Shown piece after piece: positions 1 to 10,518 of a stretch of 64,000 bases of DNA. Source of the stretch: Paragonimus skrjabini miyazakii (lineage: Eukaryota > Platyhelminthes > Trematoda > Plagiorchiida > Troglotrematidae). The DNA lies in contig JTDE01000151.1 in the NCBI GenBank assembly GCA_014338405.1, positions 135,513-199,512 on the forward strand, in the 5' to 3' direction. The position numbers and the translations under genes are program-made. The notes below the pieces were generated by a model. It was not told the DNA's origin, made no database searches, and saw nothing but the letters and a program-made list of their open reading frames with translations. Each line of letters begins with the position of its first letter. The stretch's first letter is position 1.

Positions 1-1967
1 AAACCACTAAGAAAAATCAAGACGATTCTTCGGTGTAAGTGCACATGTTACTTTGACAGAAATCTAACGCAAAAGCATTATAAACAAGTCATCTTTACTT
101 CACAAAGGGTTGTTCAATAATTTCTGTGCCAGCGGTGCCCGCATCTCATGCAAAACTGTCAACCAGTAGCATTTCGGTTCATCTGATGTAAAAAAGCCAA
201 TTTTTTGCGAGTGAATTGCAGGCGGAACTCATGGTTATTACAACAACTTTGTTTACAGATACACCGGATACTGCACTTTGAAAAAACATGTTGTTTTTAA
301 CACAACATCAAGGTACACATAACACACGTCGAATACAAAGAAAATACTTTTTCTTCATAGAGGAACAACAAAGTGGGCCAAATTCTTCTGGCATTTGTAC
401 CAACAAATACGAAAATAGTTAAGTAAACATGAAGGTAGTGAAGGCAGTGCACCTCACAAACAAATGAAACATTCGACATATATTTTAGAAACTGCCATTA
501 CTCAATGCTCAGCGACTAGCCGAAAACTGTGGGCCATTCCAAGTTAGAAATAACAATAACAGCAGAGGATGATAAACGGTGTTTTGTTTTGTTTGGTCGA
601 CCACGCTAAAAGCAGTAGCAAACTTTCACGTTGACTTGTCAACAAAAAGCAGTTGGCAATTTGATGTTTTCTTAAGATACGATTATTACATACATCAGGT
701 TATTCAAGAGGAATGCTTTCCAGTTACTTTGCAAGACGAAAGCACTTAATTCGTGCTCTTCAACTGAATGCAAATAATTGTAGTCATCCAAGTAAAGCGG
801 AAAGCAACATAACACTAAATAAAAAAATGTCTTGGTTTGGTTTGCGAAGTTTCTGCGGCAGCGAGATTGATCAACTCGGAAATTTTCGGCAAGCGTAAGG
901 CGGTATGTCAGAACTTGGTAACATTACTTCCATGGATGCGAGCAACTTGGGGTTGCGACTACCAAACAACACATCAGACTAGTTGACATGGTTAACCGTA
1001 GTACCCACTGTAATTCAACGTTTTGCGTTAGTTAGTGGAATACGTCCTTCACCCTGATGGTGCAGAATTACCCAACTCGCCCATTCGGTTTTGTGTTCCA
1101 AAATTTAATCTCGAAAGTTCTGGTTCCTTCTGCTAAAGTAAATCTTAAAGCAATCACAAGTGAACTAGTAGTTGTCATGTACAAAGTAGTTTTCGGGAGA
1201 GAAATGGTCTGAACAATGTTGAATAACTTTCCTTGGAAAGTAACCGACGAAATTCTGCAGCGTGCTGATTGCGATCAGTCACAGTTTAAACTTACGATCT
1301 ACCTTACTGATATTGGGTGCTCTCCGTTGGAGAGGTTGCTGAAAGTACGGTTCATCTGAACTGTTCGTGACTGTGTTTTGTTGGTCATTCTTTTGCAATG
1401 AACTTCAGCCACCCTGACAGATTATATGTTTTCAGTAGTCCAGAAGAGCTATCTGTCATGAGTTGTATAACCCGTTATGCATGCTCGCTTCCATCACTGT
1501 AACCCACTTGTGAGCCAGTGGCATAATGAAACTTCCAGTATTATCAGTAACATGCGTTGACGATATATACACCAAAGTAATGAAACCATTTTCTGACTGG
1601 AGTGCAAAAATTAGACAGAAACACACCTTTCTTATAGATAAACGAAACAGGTCGTTGATTAATATGAAAAAGACTAAATTGATCACCGGTGGTATTGTCT
1701 TAAAATTAACCAACACGGAGTGTGTAGGCAACGAAAGGAGTAAGCAAATTGTTACAACTCTCGCCCAATAATAAGAAAACATGTCTTTCCGGTATCCAAA
1801 GTTTTACCCACTATAGCACCAGGTACTCGCTTAGAAGGACCAACAATGAACTCCAGCTAAACGGGTTTTTTAAGGAGAATAAGTAATAAAAACAGACAAA
1901 TATGTCATGGACTAAAGCGAGGTGACAAAATCAACCGTTTCATAGAAAAGTATTCGAAACGATTCAT
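1..1967. other. Unassigned sequence at left edge
   Basis: No recognisable gene. Two antiparallel open frames overlap at 1456-1782 (108 codons minus, 81 codons plus). Neither shows a known motif, and they are best read as chance frames in AT-rich DNA. Confidence 0.4.
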
Positions 1968-2225
1968 GTTCGATAAAGTGCCAGATAAACGCTATTATAG
2001 ATGAGACCCAACTGTGAAAAGTCAGGGCTTCGGCTGGATTCGAATCAGCGACAGACAAATGTGAAACTTCCGAGCTCCTGGCGTGGCTTCGTAGCTCAGC
2101 TGGTGGAGCCCTTGCCGCGTTGAGGCATGGTGTGTCTGTCGCTGGTTCGAATCCAGCCGAAGCCCTGACTTTTCACAGTTGGGTCTCATATAAATTCATA
2201 AATCTGCCACACTACTTATTAGTAA
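1968..2225 (+). mobile_element. tRNA-related fold-back element, copy 1
   Basis: The segment is a large inverted repeat around a tRNA-like core. The inner arms 2001-2057 and 2133-2189 are each 57 nt and differ at one position by my reading. Outside them the pairing continues less perfectly to about 1968 and 2225. The right end reads TACTTATTAGTAA, the same terminus as copy 2 (39532-39544). The 75-nt spacer holds most of a tRNA-like sequence with a box A, and its box B lies in the right arm. The left arm carries a second box B on the opposite strand. I infer a mobile element because related copies occur at 39318-39544 and 39690-39830. No transposase or clear target-site duplication is visible. 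Confidence 0.75.
2085..2164 (+). ncRNA. tRNA-like domain (tRNA-derived, probably not a functional tRNA)
   Basis: The acceptor halves GGCTTCG (2085-2091) and CGAAGCC (2158-2164) pair over 7 bp. A D-arm with stem GCTC/GAGC starts at 2094, with box A TAGCTCAGCTGG. The T-arm is GCTGG/CCAGC closing the loop TTCGAAT, with box B GGTTCGAATCC. The anticodon region (2110-2130) does not form a regular 5-bp stem with a 7-nt loop. The best pairing is GCCT/AGGC around a 10-nt loop, so no anticodon can be read. Together with its place inside a repeated fold-back, this favours a tRNA-derived promoter head rather than a working tRNA gene. Confidence 0.6.
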
Positions 2226-4172
2226 ACGCGATTATAGTTTAACATTTTGGTAATTTCCATGTTGTAAAGAATTTACAGATGAGAGTTCTTCCAATGATTT
2301 ATCCTCAGTGTATGTACAACTTAGACACGACATGTGTTCTCTTGCCCATTAAGCAAGCTAGCCAAGTCAGTGCGACGAAAGAAGCTGACTTCGGGAATCG
2401 GTCAGCAGTCAGGTAACTTTTGAGTGAACATGTAAATCAGATAGCCAAGAGCTGAATAAACGTTGCGTAGTTTTATTTTACTGTAAACTGTGCGTGAAAC
2501 TGTAATTCATCGGGTTGACTCTGAAGTATTATTCGAAAGTCAATGAGCACTGAGTTAATGGAACTGAATTTTTTTGCTGGGTGATGTGACGGGATGACTG
2601 AAACTATCAGGCAACAGCACGCAATGAAATGTGAGTTATCAAGCAGAACTTGCGCAATTCAGATATCTAAGACAAAGGATGTCAAAATGAATATAGACTT
2701 TTATGTAATGAGAGCGGCGGAACAGTGACAGCTTTGATTATAATTGCATAGACATGGAAAGTTAAACTTTCTTGTAAACCACACATAAGAGACAGGAGGG
2801 TAAACTGGTTGCGCTAACTTGAATGACTATCAGTACGCGATCTTTAAGAGAACTTTATGTACTATACACATTTTAAAAAAATTAACGCTTGTCTACGACA
2901 AGCGTAACGTTTTCATAGTTTGATTTTGCAAACAGCACCAAGGTCTAGTTAACCTAAATTTTTTGACAACTTGTAATCGGGTCAGTGACCTGTGCGACGA
3001 CAGTTGATTCATACCGGATTTATAAGTTATTGGTGAGTCATACACAATGATGGGTTCAAAAGCGTGTTGATTTAATATTCGCTGTACTTACTTGGACTTG
3101 GCGGCTGGCACATTGTTTCCACTTTTTCACAAATTTCGAAACCTGTGTAGTTTTGCCTGTGTTTTATTGTATGATGTTGACGGTAATAAAAACAGACCAC
3201 TTTTGTGTCATGCTTACATTTTATGAGTAATGTTTTTGAACTAATTACTTGCCGAAGTAATCACATAAACGGACCATTTGGTTCTTGCACAAGAATCGCT
3301 TAAAATGAGTCTGGTTAACGACACATCAGAGACAAGTAGTCTGTCTTGGTGGCTCTCATCTTGAAGTATACGGATAAGAAGCAGTTGTACGTGTTTTTAA
3401 AATGGACCATTGAACACATCAACTCTTGCCAGAGATTTGCAAAGGGTATGTTAGTTAGGGTTCAACCGTGGCTCTCGTGGGACTTTTGGGGCCATAGTTC
3501 TTTATGAATACAATATACCAAAGTACACACGGATACCCAGACGCCAGTGCGATCAGTATTCAAGCTGACTATATTCAGCTAGTGATGTTGTTAACCTATT
3601 GATTTCCAGAATGATTGACTTCAATCGATTGCATTTACTATATGGAAATGTCTATAATGAGCATGCGAAAAATTACATTAGAAGTGCTCAAAACACAACT
3701 ATATTAATTCCTTCCATATTTCGAAATGCCCACACTGACATGGAAATACAACTATTGTTGAAACAAATAAGTGGAACCGTTGCTCAATTTTTCATCTATC
3801 GGAAGTTTTAAGACCCTCCCCACTGTAATACAAACATATCTTGAACCAGTAAAATACACTGAAATTCACACAGCTCTGCAGATGCATTATCATGTTCGGA
3901 GAAGACAGCTGCTTGACGCTGTTTTGAACCACAGTCGAACGAACATTACACGAGGGATATGGAACTGATCGAATAGAAATAGTTTGGTATATGTGTCAAC
4001 ATATCTGACACGTCATTTATTATGTCATTATATAAGACAAACCAAAGATTTTGGCAGTCACGAAATTTAAAGATAAACACAACTCACATCTGACTGCAGT
4101 CCCTTCATCAATTTTGTTACACTTACGTTCAAACTAATCACTAGTGAATCTTTAGTGTGCCATTAGGATGCG
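2226..4172. other. Unassigned AT-rich sequence
   Basis: I see no gene, repeat copy or RNA in this stretch. The open frames at 3599-3968 are short and carry no recognisable domain. Confidence 0.4.
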
Positions 4173-4272
4173 NNNNNNNNNNNNNNNNNNNNNNNNNNNN
4201 NNNNNNNNNNNNNNNNNNNNNNNNNNNNNNNNNNNNNNNNNNNNNNNNNNNNNNNNNNNNNNNNNNNNNNNN
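4173..4272. other. Assembly gap, 100 N
   Basis: A run of exactly 100 N, possibly a placeholder of unknown true length. Open frames crossing it are artefacts. Confidence 0.98.
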
Positions 4273-7200
4273 AAAGTGTTTGATTGGTAGACTTAATTGT
4301 GTTTACTTTGTACAATTTTTGGAGAAGGTGCTGGCTTTGTGTTAGCCAATGATGAAGCTGAACTGAACTATTAACATCTCGTAAGATATGCTTTGTTTGC
4401 GTTGTTGACCAAATACTCAATAACAGCAAAAAATTCCTTGTGATTCAACTTGCGTTCTAATTTAACATAGATACAATCAAGGTTTGTTAGATATTCTTTA
4501 GAAGCTGTCAAATTTTGCAGACCTTGCATTTATCTTTGGACTCGTGTACCATCTTGTGTTGGTGAACGAGTTACGTTCAAGAGTCTTCGTTCTCCTACAC
4601 TTACCAGACTACCTTAAGGCATTTTCTCAAGCATTGATGTCTGAACTGTTTGTCAAGTTACGTAATGGAAAAGCACTCCAGTTTTCCGAACTTCACAATT
4701 TTTCCATCATAATTTAATTTACACATATATGCCCCAAAACGGCAATTATTATCGTGTAGTTGAAAATGATTGTAAGGTAACATGCAAACAACCAGCAGGA
4801 TATTTTAAATTATTTTCCAGCCTTCGAAACCATACTGTGTGTAATAACAATCACACACAAGAGAAAGAAGGTTTATCACAAACTGGTTTTGATTAGGAAA
4901 TATCCTGTTTCGACCTATTAAGGGTTGGTTCGTTTCCGTTGTTGTTCTGTGCTATAATATTTTCGTGAGCAAATGAATTTTGAAGAATTTTTTAATAAGA
5001 AAGTTGATAAAAACAAAAGATTTTAGTTATTGTAAGAGTAGGACACCAAATCAATTGCAAACAGTCAAATGGTTATCGTGTCTATCTAGCGAAGCACAGT
5101 GTGGTATATGAGCGAATTTTAATAGGAACGCTTTGACACTTTCAGGATATAGCCAAAATTACTACTATGTAGCGCAAAGTTGAAAGAGGGTAAACCCACA
5201 CAGTATAAAAAATCATTTACAGTCTTAAATGGAAAATAAACAGCAGTTACATTTAATTAGAATTTTGTTTTTGACAAATTATTAACAGCTTCATCTAAAA
5301 ACATTAAGCATTGGCCAAAAACATGTGAGTCTATGAGTAAAATATAGCACATTGTTTTCATAGAACCAAAAATGAAAGTAAATTGATGAATTCCAGAATC
5401 AGAGCTCAACGAATTGGAAGCAGTCACCATGTGCTGACAAAACTTTAAACAAAATTAGCCTGGTGAATAATTTTGACAACCTCCGCTTCTCGTTGTGCAA
5501 AGTTCACTCAGTTCCAATTATACTCTTAATTTGAGGCTAACATTTGGCTAATCTCATGCACAAGGTTACGTGGCAATAACTAATATGTAAAATACCAGCA
5601 TATTTTATCAAACAGTACATTATGTGCCGTGTAAAATATCTGTTTGACAGTTGGTCTAACGAACGTCTAAACAACGGGACTTGCAAATTGCTGATGTTTC
5701 CACAATTCGACTTAGAATCTATTCAAACAAAATATACGTAGAAGATAAGGCTTGCAGTCTTTTTTCCCCTATGTGTAGTATGGAATATTTCGAATGTTTT
5801 TATCCTGTGATGTGTTATTTGATCTGAGTATACCATACGAGTACATTAGCAGAGTGCTGGCTATTTGAGTGAGTTCACCACATAGGCGTTGAAAAGTACA
5901 ACTGTAAATTACTGATTGAACAGTATGGCACCGAATTGCATTTCGGAAGCGCTGAAGTAATTTCCACACTTTGATTTTACATGAACACCTTTTTTAAAAG
6001 CATACAGTATCGATTATCAATAATCAGTAGTTAAATTATTAGCTCCGTAGGGCAAACAAGCATACATGAAGACCGTGTAAGTTAAAAGCCAAAAAACCAG
6101 ATTGACAAGACAACTGGTTTTTCATCGATTGTCTCACCACTCATCATTTTCAAGTACAATATAATGCGATGAAGACACAACATTCATTCTACTTTTTCTC
6201 AGACAATCAGAAGTTCCGTCGAAATGAACAAGCTCATGTAGTGTTACCGTAAACAAAGTCATTAGATACTTCATATGATGGGTCGCATTATTTACGTGGT
6301 ATGTTTATCTGAACAGGAAAATCTCCGTGTTCAGTCAATTAAACTGAGGATGAGCGGCTATGTGATCAAGGTTGCCGTAACCTGTGACATTCAACAAGAT
6401 CATGCCAATCTTCAACTTGTCTTGTTCGATCATGTCAATCATGGCCGAGAGCTATCACGGCATACTGCACACTTATAGTGGAAGCGATAGTAAACCAAAC
6501 ACCAGAAGCGTAGCAAGTGTTTTATATAAATCAATTGCCGAAGTTATCATCTGGGTTGTTGGCAAAGAACGGCAGGTCACCTCCATTGACCACATTCCGT
6601 GAGTAAGCACAAAAACCAGTGAACAATTAAAACGTTGGTCTACGCTGTCAGTCGAACATATTATCAGTGAACGGTTACTATCCCAATCTGAACTTAAATC
6701 ATAGGGTTTCTGCTGCATACGTTGCATAAATTACTTAATTTGGGAAGCAGGTTGATGTGGTAAAATGCATTTTCACTATGCCTCAAGTAACTAATGAACG
6801 ATTGTAGAAACTAAACCAGCTTGGTAGGGTAAATTTTCAATGATAACTTAGAGTGGTTCAAATTCGGCCCAAATCAAATTAGTACAAGTAGTCATGGTCA
6901 GCATGATAAATTTCGTTGTCATTACCAATATACACAAATTCTGGACCACCATGCTCGCTACACTAAATCACAATATAACTCAGTACAATTGGTATTTATG
7001 TTCATAATTTATTGTAGCAGAAGTGATAAATAGTAACATAGCGGTATGAGTTGTCATGCAGCCCCACCTGCTTTTGTCGCTGGGGTAATTTACTGGTGTG
7101 GTAATTGAACAGTAGTCCGCTGAAAACTTGTTCACTCTTATACATAGATTATAAATTTTAACGACTGCCCCACAAGTGATTGAATAATGTTTTATTTAAC

Positions 7201-7740
7201 GGAGTATGACAAAAATCTGTCAGTCGGTTTGATTTCAAGAATGTACACCCACTTACTCAGTCTCTAAACTCATGGACAAAAACAGTGGTTCTCAAAAGAC
7301 TGTCATCAATTATCCTCCGAGCTGCCTAAGTAACCAGTCGTCGCCAGTCTCACTCCAACTGTGGTATGTGTCCGGCAACCTGAGCATAGTGAGAATATAA
7401 AACAATATTCACCAAAATCCACTATGAAGCCATGTTTATGTTCACATCTCAGTTTGATTGCCTGGATTATTGAAATTGTACCAACCTGTTAACTTTAGTT
7501 ACAAAGTATTCAGCATACCCCTCAGACCTGGGCATTAAAAAGCATGGAGCATTCTATTGTCGCCCAGTTCTTGTCCAATTTCTCATATATATGTTCATGT
7601 TCCCCAGATAGAGTGGTGTGCTACACTTTAGAAAACGTTGGTATAGATTAACATGAGTATTTACGAAAGCCCTATCATTCTTATTGAGAAACATTGATAA
7701 CTATTTTCTTACTTTTATTGTTTTTGAATTTATTTTGCAA
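4273..7740. other. Unassigned sequence
   Basis: No gene or repeat copy that I recognise. Open frames are all below 90 codons and overlap one another on both strands around 6275-6727, as expected by chance. Confidence 0.4.
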
Positions 7741-7890
7741 ACAGTTCTGAATTTTCTATTGCTGCTAAATGTGCATAGTGCAACTTAGTTTACTGTCATC
7801 AGCCACAAGCATAAAACCTGCTTGTTACATATGACAGACAAATAAAGATGTACAGTGTATGGATGCGCATACACTCTCATCAACTAGTAT
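7741..7890 (-). repeat. Penelope-like terminal sequence, inverted member
   Basis: Read on the minus strand this matches the sequence that directly follows the Penelope-like coding remnant at 38860-38963. Shared landmarks are a GTATGCGCATCCATAC-like block, a TCTGTCATAT block, and a CTGATGA box near 7796. It faces the plus-oriented copy at 7931-8060. I infer a terminal-repeat fragment without its coding region. Confidence 0.55.
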
Positions 7891-7930
7891 GCCATCGATA
7901 CATATTAGTGGCTGAAACAACCAATCTGTT

Positions 7931-8060
7931 TGTTATGGTGTTGATGACAAAATACTTGATGTGATGGTATACTTGTTCATACCCTGTCCATCTCTGTGTT
8001 CGTGGTGTGTAACTTGCAAGTTTACGGTTGCGACTGATGAACATAAACAGGGTTATAGCA
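7931..8060 (+). repeat. Penelope-like terminal sequence, direct member
   Basis: It matches 38860-38963 in order: TGATGACA, a GTGTGATTGTATGC-like stretch, then CATACCCTGTC (7979-7989) and a TTACGGTTGCGAC end followed by CTGATGA. Together with 7741-7890 it makes a head-to-head pair with about 40 bp between. No reverse transcriptase remnant lies between or beside them. Confidence 0.6.
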
Positions 8061-8258
8061 TATCACAAACAGTCTTCTTTCTGCGCTGATGAAATTGGTA
8101 AGGGAAGCCCATTCTTTCAAACGTATATATGAAAACAAACACTGACACATGGTATGTGTATTTCCTTGTCAGCTATCATTCATAATGATTATAGTGTGTG
8201 CTAATTGACACATTTTTACTCTTCCGTAAACAAAACTGTGTAGGAAATATCGATTTAA

Positions 8259-8495
8259 AAGCTGAACGTCATTCGCCTTTGATCAGAGCTTTCGTATTCA
8301 GAAGGTCCGTCCAGTCCACCTCTTTTGAAAAAAAAACTAGATTAGAGTTTCGCTTTTGCTTGTCAGTAGTGCATACTCATACCACAACCCAGTCTAGAAG
8401 TCCAGATACACCTCCGTGAAATACCCTTGTAGACCACTGCGGCGTTGACAACAAATTTGGTAGGACAAAATCATCATATGTAAACACTCAGCCAC
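8259..8495 (-). mobile_element. Hammerhead SINE, copy A
   Basis: On the minus strand this has the same layout as the copy at 56887-57130. It has a 5' leader (from GTGGCTGAGTG at 8495), a tRNA-like head with box A related to CGCAGTGGT, a degenerate box B, a hammerhead-like segment, and a 3' tail ending near GACGTTCAGC. The ribozyme part is mutated (see 8336-8372). It lies about 350 bp beyond the stop codon of the receptor gene, in the same orientation. Confidence 0.7.
8336..8372 (-). ncRNA. Decayed hammerhead ribozyme (SINE copy A)
   Basis: Reading the minus strand: GCACTA, then CTGACAA (consensus CUGANGA, so the essential G8 is A), stem II GC-AAAA-GC, GAAA, a broken stem III, an ATC triplet, and TAGT. 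Stem I still pairs over four bases and GAAA is intact, but the G8 change should abolish cleavage. Ancestry with 49911-49955 is clear. Confidence 0.7.
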
Positions 8496-8843
8496 ATTTG
8501 TTTGTGAATACTACTCAGATGTCCTCTTAACTCCTAGTGTTAATTCTTCAGATGGCTGAACGTCACGCAGCCAGTTTCAGTAATTTAACTCATACCAAAC
8601 TACGTTTTTTGAGCCATATGTTAAAGCGATGTCACACGCTGACGCGCTTGCTATTCTAGTCCACAGTCGAATGCTGTTAAAGTCAATGGTCGAGCTATGA
8701 ATTATGAACCAGACGAAGAATATAGAACACAGCATGGTATTCTTCACATGTATGTTTCATAATTTTAACAGAATATATTCATTGTGGACATGGTCTGTGA
8801 ACTAAGCCTGTGCATGAACATGTTTGTAAGGTTCGATAAATCA
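8496..8843. other. Unassigned sequence
   Basis: Nothing recognised. This lies between the SINE copy A leader and the presumed 3' UTR of the receptor gene. Confidence 0.4.
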
Positions 8844-8849
8844 TTTATT
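8844..8849 (-). promoter_or_regulatory. Candidate polyadenylation signal of the receptor gene
   Basis: TTTATT on the plus strand is AATAAA on the minus strand. It lies about 170 nt downstream of the receptor stop codon, a reasonable 3' UTR length. The hexamer is common in AT-rich DNA, so only the position supports it. Confidence 0.35.
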
Positions 8850-9021
8850 CTCACCCCATAAACATTGCTCGTTGCGTTGGGAGAACGTCGAATTTATACA
8901 GTTTTGAAACATATGCAGATTGTTCGGATGCGCTATCTCCAATGGCGTTGTATTCAAACAAGAATATTCAACGTGTTACACGTTTGCCATTTATCGTTCA
9001 ACATACTCTAGATGGGTTTTG

Positions 9022-10518
9022 TCATGTCCGACTGCAGAAGTTACTGTGAGTCAGTGTCACACGACCTCGTGTTTTTCCACAATGGATGCACAATATTTCG
9101 CTGAATGCTCGACGGATGTCTCTCAAGGAGTACGCATAGATGAACGGATTCATACTGGAGTTTACGTAGCCAAGCCAGGTGAACAACGGGAAAAGAATAT
9201 CGTCATGCTGACGTATGAGGGACGGACTTATACTCTTGATGGTATTGTAGACAAAAAATGGCAACCAACAGAAAATAAACACTCCCATTATCATGCCCAA
9301 CGTTTTCGCCGCTCGCTTCTCTTGTAAAAAACGATTCAAACGCTTTTTGAAAATGTGTAGTCGCGGTTTTCTATCTTCGTTTCCCGTGTCCGTGGGCTGT
9401 CCCGCTCGTATTGTACAAAATGTCCAGGGATTACATTCATGGCAAGAACATAAATATGAAAGGCAGCATGCCGAACCACGCGTGTTATTAGGTTGAACGT
9501 TTGAATCGAAGTGAACCCGTCGGATACTTGATGGTCTTGAATCGCCTTGTTGAAATTGATCTCGAATTCCACTGTTCTCTGGGGTGACCTGTTCCATAAA
9601 AGACCCACAATCTATTTCCGTTCGCGAATCCGCAGGGCACTCGAACGCGTTTCGAGTAAAGCTTGGTTCTCTTTCAATCGGAGATATCGAGGTGTTATAC
9701 TGTGCACCGTTCTTGTTGCTACCACCTCGGTGAACGCGCAACACGAGGTTTTCCCCAGGTTTATTTCCATTCGGGATTGTTTTAATTCCACAAGTCAACG
9801 ATTTTAACACCATTGTAGCTGTACGATATATTCGCCAGTACACAAAAATCATAACAAATAACGGCAGATGAAATGACACGCATGAAGAAATAAACAAGTA
9901 TAGCTGATCGTCTGGGAAAATGCAGGTGCCTTCAAGAGTTCGATTTACAACAGTTATGTTCATTGGAGGTATTTGTTCTCCAGTGAACTGTTGAGTCCAG
10001 TAAGTTGATGCTCGCCACCAAGCAATGGCAGGGAATGAGATCATTGCAGAGCAGATCCATGCAATTGCAATCATGCAGAGACACCTGGAATGTGTCATTT
10101 TGGACTGGTAATTAAATGGATCAGATATGGCAATATATCGTTCCACCGATATGACACATAGATTCAGTATGGATGCGGTACAGCTTAACACATCAAATGC
10201 ATGCCACGCATCACACCAATCTTGACCATATGGCCACAAATGAAACACGGCAGTCTCTTTATTTTTGCTGACCGGATATGTGGAATAGCTGGACCGCCAA
10301 AATTCGATAATTGAGAACGGCATTACGACAGTCCCAAGTAACAAATCGGCCGCAGCCAGAGAAACAATGAAACAATTGGTTGCATTCTGCCGTAGACGTG
10401 GCTTGAATATGATTGCAATCATAACGAGAAAATTTCCCCCGATTGTTATACAAGTAAGTAGACACAAAACTGCGACGACTAGCGTGTCAGTGAGATTTAG
10501 GTTCAAAATTTCTTGCAT
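9022..10518 (-). CDS. Class A biogenic amine-type G protein-coupled receptor
   Basis: This is an intronless 498-residue seven-helix receptor of the plasma membrane, expected to bind a biogenic amine and signal through a G protein. Class A landmarks are present: N29 (1.50), D58 (2.50), C102 with ECL2 C199 as the likely disulfide, E126-R127-Y128 for DRY, W154 (4.50), P219 (5.50), FxxCWLPFF at 414-422, and NPxxY at 457-461. The amine pocket is intact: D109 (3.32), S211, S212 and S215 (5.42, 5.43, 5.46), F421/F422, W448 and Y451 (7.40 and 7.43). ICL3 is long (about residues 232-401) and the tail short with Cys477/Cys480, a pattern common in D2-like and alpha2-type receptors. ECL1 has an apparent insertion (residues 75-98). 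N-glycosylation sequons sit at N8, N187 and N192. An in-frame TAA lies 18 nt upstream of the ATG, supporting this start. The ligand (dopamine, octopamine or other) is not decidable by eye. Confidence 0.93.
   Translation of the reverse strand: MQEILNLNLTDTLVVAVLCLLTCITIGGNFLVMIAIIFKPRLRQNATNCFIVSLAAADLLLGTVVMPFSIIEFWRSSYSTYPVSKNKETAVFHLWPYGQDWCDAWHAFDVLSCTASILNLCVISVERYIAISDPFNYQSKMTHSRCLCMIAIAWICSAMISFPAIAWWRASTYWTQQFTGEQIPPMNITVVNRTLEGTCIFPDDQLYLFISSCVSFHLPLFVMIFVYWRIYRTATMVLKSLTCGIKTIPNGNKPGENLVLRVHRGGSNKNGAQYNTSISPIEREPSFTRNAFECPADSRTEIDCGSFMEQVTPENSGIRDQFQQGDSRPSSIRRVHFDSNVQPNNTRGSACCLSYLCSCHECNPWTFCTIRAGQPTDTGNEDRKPRLHIFKKRLNRFLQEKRAAKTLGMIMGVFIFCWLPFFVYNTIKSISPSLIRQHDDILFPLFTWLGYVNSSMNPFIYAYSLRDIRRAFSEILCIHCGKTRGRVTLTHSNFCSRT

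Noticed and set aside
2085..2164. A functional tRNA gene
   Set aside because: Acceptor and T-arm are good, but the anticodon arm is irregular and the sequence recurs in fold-back repeats.
7741..8060. Hammerhead ribozyme in the Penelope-like terminal sequence
   Set aside because: CTGATGA is present in both copies but no GAAA, stem II or stem I partner can be placed.
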